Of a DNA stretch of 64,000 nt, positions 61,212 to 64,000 are shown in pieces. The DNA is from Comamonas sp. SCN 65-56 (lineage in GTDB: Bacteria > Pseudomonadota > Gammaproteobacteria > Burkholderiales > Burkholderiaceae_C). The position numbers were made by a program, and so were the translations under genes. A model generated the notes under the pieces. It was not told the origin of the DNA, searched no databases, and was given only the letters and a program-made list of their open reading frames with translations. How positions within the stretch are numbered: position 1 is the stretch's first letter; the number at the start of each line of letters is the position of its first letter. The DNA lies in the NCBI RefSeq assembly GCF_001724135.1, contig NZ_MEDS01000025.1, forward strand, positions 62,001 through 126,000, given 5' to 3'.

Positions 61212-61888
61212 TTGCCATCGATCACGTCCTCACCGCGGCGCAGGTGGCGCAGTTTCGCGCCCAGCTCGACAGCGCGGATTGGCACGACGGCGCGCGCACC
61301 GCCGGCACCCTGGCCAAGACCGTCAAGCGCAATCAGCAGCTGCCCGACGGCAGCGAACTGGCCGTGCGCCTGGGCCGGCAGATCCTGCAGCGCCTGGCGG
61401 CCACACCGCTGTTCGTCAGCGCCGCCTTGCCGCGCACGATTTACCCACCCAAGTTCAACCGCTATGCGGACGGCGGCGAATACGGCGCGCATGTGGACAG
61501 CGCGTTGATGGTCTTGCCCGATTCCAGCCAGCAGATGCGCACCGATCTTTCCGCCACCCTGTTCCTGGCCGAGCCCGAGGACTACGACGGCGGCGTGCTG
61601 GAAGTCGATGGGCCGTTCGGCGTGCAGCAGGTCAAGCTCGCGGCCGGCGACATGGTGCTGTACCCGTCCAGCAGCCTGCACCGCGTAACGCCCGTCACCC
61701 GCGGTGCGCGCCTTGCCTCGTTCTTCTGGATCGAGAGCCTGGTGGCGGACGAGACCGAACGCAGCTTGCTGTTTGACCTGGACCAGAGCGTGCAACGGTT
61801 CACGCCACTGGTCGCACCCGATGACGCGCGGCTGGTGCAACTCAGCGGCGTCTATCACAACCTGCTCAGGCGCTGGGCCAGGCCCTGA
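61205..61888 (+). CDS. piuC: PKHD-type Fe(II)/2-oxoglutarate hydroxylase (PiuC/YbiX-like)
   Basis: A 227-residue Fe(II)- and 2-oxoglutarate-dependent oxygenase from the ATG at 61205. The iron site is visible as His and Asp in [14 protein letters not shown] and His in [20 protein letters not shown], with the Arg for 2-oxoglutarate in the same stretch. Homologues are linked to catecholate siderophore receptors (PiuC with PiuA, YbiX with Fiu), and a receptor lies 3 kb upstream on the same strand. A role in iron acquisition is inferred. Confidence 0.9.
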   Translation: MLIAIDHVLTAAQVAQFRAQLDSADWHDGARTAGTLAKTVKRNQQLPDGSELAVRLGRQILQRLAATPLFVSAALPRTIYPPKFNRYADGGEYGAHVDSALMVLPDSSQQMRTDLSATLFLAEPEDYDGGVLEVDGPFGVQQVKLAAGDMVLYPSSSLHRVTPVTRGARLASFFWIESLVADETERSLLFDLDQSVQRFTPLVAPDDARLVQLSGVYHNLLRRWARP

Positions 61889-61915
61889 GCCTCGGCTCCC
61901 AAGCCGCGATTCGCG

Positions 61916-63946
61916 TCAGGGCAAATCGGGGTTCGGCTCGCGATCGCTGCTCCCGCGCGGGCCGACCTTGCCGAGGCGGCTTTTGAGCGACTGCGGCTCG
62001 CCGGTGATGATGGCGGCGTAGTTCACCGTGTTGGCCAGCACTTTCTTCACGTAGTCGCGCGTTTCGGTGAACGGCACGTTCTCGGCCCAGATGGCGGCCT
62101 CGATCACCGGGCCGTTGCGCCAGGCGCGCGGGCGCCCCGGCCCGGCGTTGTAGGCGGCGGCGGCCAGCGGCATGGAATCATCGAAGTCGTCCAGTGCCAG
62201 CTTGAGGTAGGCCGTGCCTATGGTGATGTTGGTTTCCTGATCGGTGAGCTGATCCTGCGTGAAACCGGTCAGACCGATCTTCCTGGCCGTCCAGCGCGCG
62301 GTGGCGGGCATGACCTGCATCAGGCCCGAGGCACCGACATGCGAGCGCGCATCCATGATGAAGCGGCTCTCCTGGCGCACCAGGCCATAGACGTAGGCCG
62401 GATCGAGCCCGATTTCCTTCGCGCGCCTGAGCACCGCGTCGTGAAACGGCATGGGGAAGCGCTGCGCGCTGGCTATCACCGTCTTGGTGCGCTCGCTGGT
62501 GTTGATGCAGCGGTCCCACACCTCCTGGCTGCAGGCAAAGTCGGCAGCGGCGAGCAGTTCGCGCTCGCCCATGCCGCCGGGGGTGTGCAAATTGGTGGTG
62601 TAGTTCCACTCGCGCACGCCTTCGCCGCGCAGGCCCAGCAAGATGGCGTAGAGCGCGCGGTTGAGCCCCGGATTGGCGCGGGCGGCGGCCTTTTCTTCAG
62701 CGCTGAGCGGCGCGGGTGCCGGCGGCGTCTGGATGCGCCCGCCGAGCTCCTCCATCGCCAGCTGCTCATAAAAGCCGCTGGTGCCGGCGATGCGTGCATA
62801 CAAGGCCTCGGCCTGCGCCCTGGCGTCGGCGCTGGGCTGGCCTGCCATCAGCGCACGCGCCTTCCAGTAGACCCATGTGCTTTCCTCGCGCAACGCGGGG
62901 CGCATGGCATCGATGGCCTGGCGCACCTGCTTGAACTGGCCGGCGCGCAGCGCGGCACGCGCCTTCCAGGCCAGCATGTCGTCGGACAAGTCGGCATCGC
63001 GCTTGACCTTGGCAAAGTAGGCCATCGCGTCGTCCGAGAGCGACAGCGCCGCCTGCCGCGCTATCGCGCCCCAGACCCAGTCGCGCTGCTCGCTGCTAAG
63101 GCGCTCGGCCCAGGTATCGGACAGCAGCCGCGCCGCGCCGGTGTAGTTGCTCATCGCCAGGCGCACCAGCGCCAGCGTGACGAGTTCACTGGGGTGCTCG
63201 CGCAGCGCCGGTTCAGCCGCTTTGTGCTTGCCTTTGGTTTTGGCTTTGGTCTTGGCCGCAGGGCCGCCCAGCGCGAGGTATTTGCTGGGCGCGCCAAAGG
63301 CGTCGCCGAACTGCGCCAGCAGCTGCGGCGCCACCGCCTCGACGGCAGCGCGCGACTGCCCCGGATGGTTGATCTCACCGCCCAGCCGCACCTTGCGCCA
63401 GACATCCAGCGGTTGGATGCGGCCATCGGCCAGCAGCTGCGCGGCGGCCTGGGTGCAGCCGTCGCTGCTTCGCTTCTGGGCATACCAGCGGCTCAGGACC
63501 TGATCGCCCGCATCCGCCGGTGCCTCTCCCCTGAGCTCGGCCACCAGCAAGGCATAGCAGCGAACGTTCGGATCGTCGCGCATGCGAAAGTCCTGCAGCA
63601 CATCGGAAAAGCGCTGCCAGTCGCGGCGTTGCCCGAGGATCAGCAGCCAGTCGTTGCGCAGGCGGTCTTCCTGGTAAGTACCCTTCCAGCGCTGGAAAAA
63701 CGCCTGCACTTCCTCATCGCTGGCGGACTCCAGGCGCGCCTTGAGCTCCCAGTACGCGGCCCAGGCCTCGATGGGACTGCCCGCCGCCTGCGGCAGCAGC
63801 TGCGTCAACTGGGCGCGGTCGCCCTTGCGAAAGGCCTTGTGCATCTGCAGCAGCACTTCGTCACTGACGTTTTGCGCCGTCGCGGGCATGGCCGCCATCA
63901 CCACCAGGGCCGCAAGCAGCAGTGTCAGAATCCGGATGAATTGCAT
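61916..63946 (-). CDS. slt: Soluble lytic murein transglycosylase (Slt70-like)
   Basis: A 676-residue periplasmic lytic transglycosylase. It has a signal peptide (LTLLLAALVVMAAMPATAQ), a long superhelical TPR-like U domain and a C-terminal catalytic domain with the Glu in YVYGLVRQESRFIMDARSHV, followed by GASGLMQVMPATARWTARKI and AAAYNAGPGRPRAWRNG. A lysine-rich patch (AAKTKAKTKGKHKAA, about residue 240) is unusual. It is divergent from the cyclo-ligase gene. Confidence 0.93.
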   Translation of the reverse strand: MQFIRILTLLLAALVVMAAMPATAQNVSDEVLLQMHKAFRKGDRAQLTQLLPQAAGSPIEAWAAYWELKARLESASDEEVQAFFQRWKGTYQEDRLRNDWLLILGQRRDWQRFSDVLQDFRMRDDPNVRCYALLVAELRGEAPADAGDQVLSRWYAQKRSSDGCTQAAAQLLADGRIQPLDVWRKVRLGGEINHPGQSRAAVEAVAPQLLAQFGDAFGAPSKYLALGGPAAKTKAKTKGKHKAAEPALREHPSELVTLALVRLAMSNYTGAARLLSDTWAERLSSEQRDWVWGAIARQAALSLSDDAMAYFAKVKRDADLSDDMLAWKARAALRAGQFKQVRQAIDAMRPALREESTWVYWKARALMAGQPSADARAQAEALYARIAGTSGFYEQLAMEELGGRIQTPPAPAPLSAEEKAAARANPGLNRALYAILLGLRGEGVREWNYTTNLHTPGGMGERELLAAADFACSQEVWDRCINTSERTKTVIASAQRFPMPFHDAVLRRAKEIGLDPAYVYGLVRQESRFIMDARSHVGASGLMQVMPATARWTARKIGLTGFTQDQLTDQETNITIGTAYLKLALDDFDDSMPLAAAAYNAGPGRPRAWRNGPVIEAAIWAENVPFTETRDYVKKVLANTVNYAAIITGEPQSLKSRLGKVGPRGSSDREPNPDLP

Positions 63947-63963
63947 ATGAGGGGAATTATCGG

Positions 63964-64000
63964 ATGGACAAAGCAGCCGTACGCAAACGCCTGGTGGCCG
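63964..64000 (+). CDS. Probable 5-formyltetrahydrofolate cyclo-ligase (5' end only)
   Basis: Twelve codons from the ATG at 63964 read MDKAAVRKRLVA, a typical start for the YgfA/FTHFS cyclo-ligase family in Burkholderiales, where it commonly lies beside a slt gene. Too short for certainty. Confidence 0.5.
   Translation, partial: MDKAAVRKRLVA

Noticed and set aside
60113-61888. 591-codon ORF spanning the oxidase gene and piuC as one fusion
   Set aside because: Only the part from 61205 is real; the upstream part is out of frame with the clear alpha-hydroxyacid oxidase and is Arg/Ala-rich noise.

Overview
The window comes from a GC-rich betaproteobacterium of the order Burkholderiales, most likely the family Comamonadaceae. 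The evidence is the gene order (flgAMN next to flgBCDEFGH, flhBAFG-fliA, motAB-cheYZ, fliCDST), the beta-proteobacterial protein flavour, and a dispersed imperfect-palindrome repeat containing TGATAGCTGCT and GCGCTTG...CAAGCGC that I associate, from memory only, with Comamonadaceae genomes. Most of the window is a flagellar gene block. No rRNA, tRNA, CRISPR array or prophage was recognised.

Layout. 1-5.0 kb: fliI (cut by the window edge), fliH, fliG and fliF on the minus strand, with fliE divergent. 5.2-15.0 kb: a non-flagellar interlude with a DsrE-like protein, yraN, rsmI, a three-domain DsbD/ScsB-type thiol reductant transporter, a DUF2946-like protein with a PCu(A)C copper chaperone, a creatininase-like hydrolase, a histidine phosphatase, a LysE exporter, a nitronate-monooxygenase-like flavoprotein with an unusual C-terminal extension, and an EAL-HDOD regulator. 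15.1-27.7 kb: flgL, K, J, I, then an intact IS1595-type element with perfect 8-bp target duplications, then an unrecognised exported protein and flgH, G, F, E, D, C, B, all minus. 27.9-29.4 kb: flgA, flgM, flgN (plus). 29.6-35.8 kb: flhB-flhA-flhF-flhG-like-fliA (minus). 36.0-39.0 kb: motA-motB-cheY-cheZ. 39.1-44.2 kb: fliS-fliT, fliD and two flagellin genes in inverted, divergent orientation.

44.3-54.7 kb is an accessory island directly behind the second flagellin gene: acyl carrier protein, ketoacyl-ACP synthase III, a short-chain reductase, a PglD/NeuD-type acyltransferase, a FkbM methyltransferase broken by one in-frame TGA, a Rieske oxygenase, a 633-residue protein joining an unrecognised domain to a methyltransferase, another methyltransferase, a DegT sugar aminotransferase and a TPR-SPINDLY (GT41) glycosyltransferase. 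I read this as a flagellin glycan pathway making an amino-dideoxy sugar with an ACP-derived N-acyl group, similar in logic to the Pseudomonas viosamine island but with extra oxygenase and methyltransferase steps. It is the best candidate for an undescribed system here.

54.9-64 kb: an MBL-fold hydrolase; an iron region (a TonB-dependent siderophore receptor behind a Fur-like box, a TPP enzyme, an FMN alpha-hydroxyacid oxidase and a PiuC-type hydroxylase); a soluble lytic transglycosylase; and the first codons of a probable 5-formyltetrahydrofolate cyclo-ligase.

Two sequence-level themes stand out. At least seven copies of the roughly 55-bp repeat are present: two in frame inside dsbD (one forming much of the signal peptide), one inside the DegT gene, one over the start of the MBL gene, two intergenic, and one split by the IS element. 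Sigma-28-like promoters can be read upstream of flgM, fliS and the minus-strand flagellin gene, and a separate GATTTCTAAAG-type motif recurs upstream of flgI, flgB and, more weakly, flhB.
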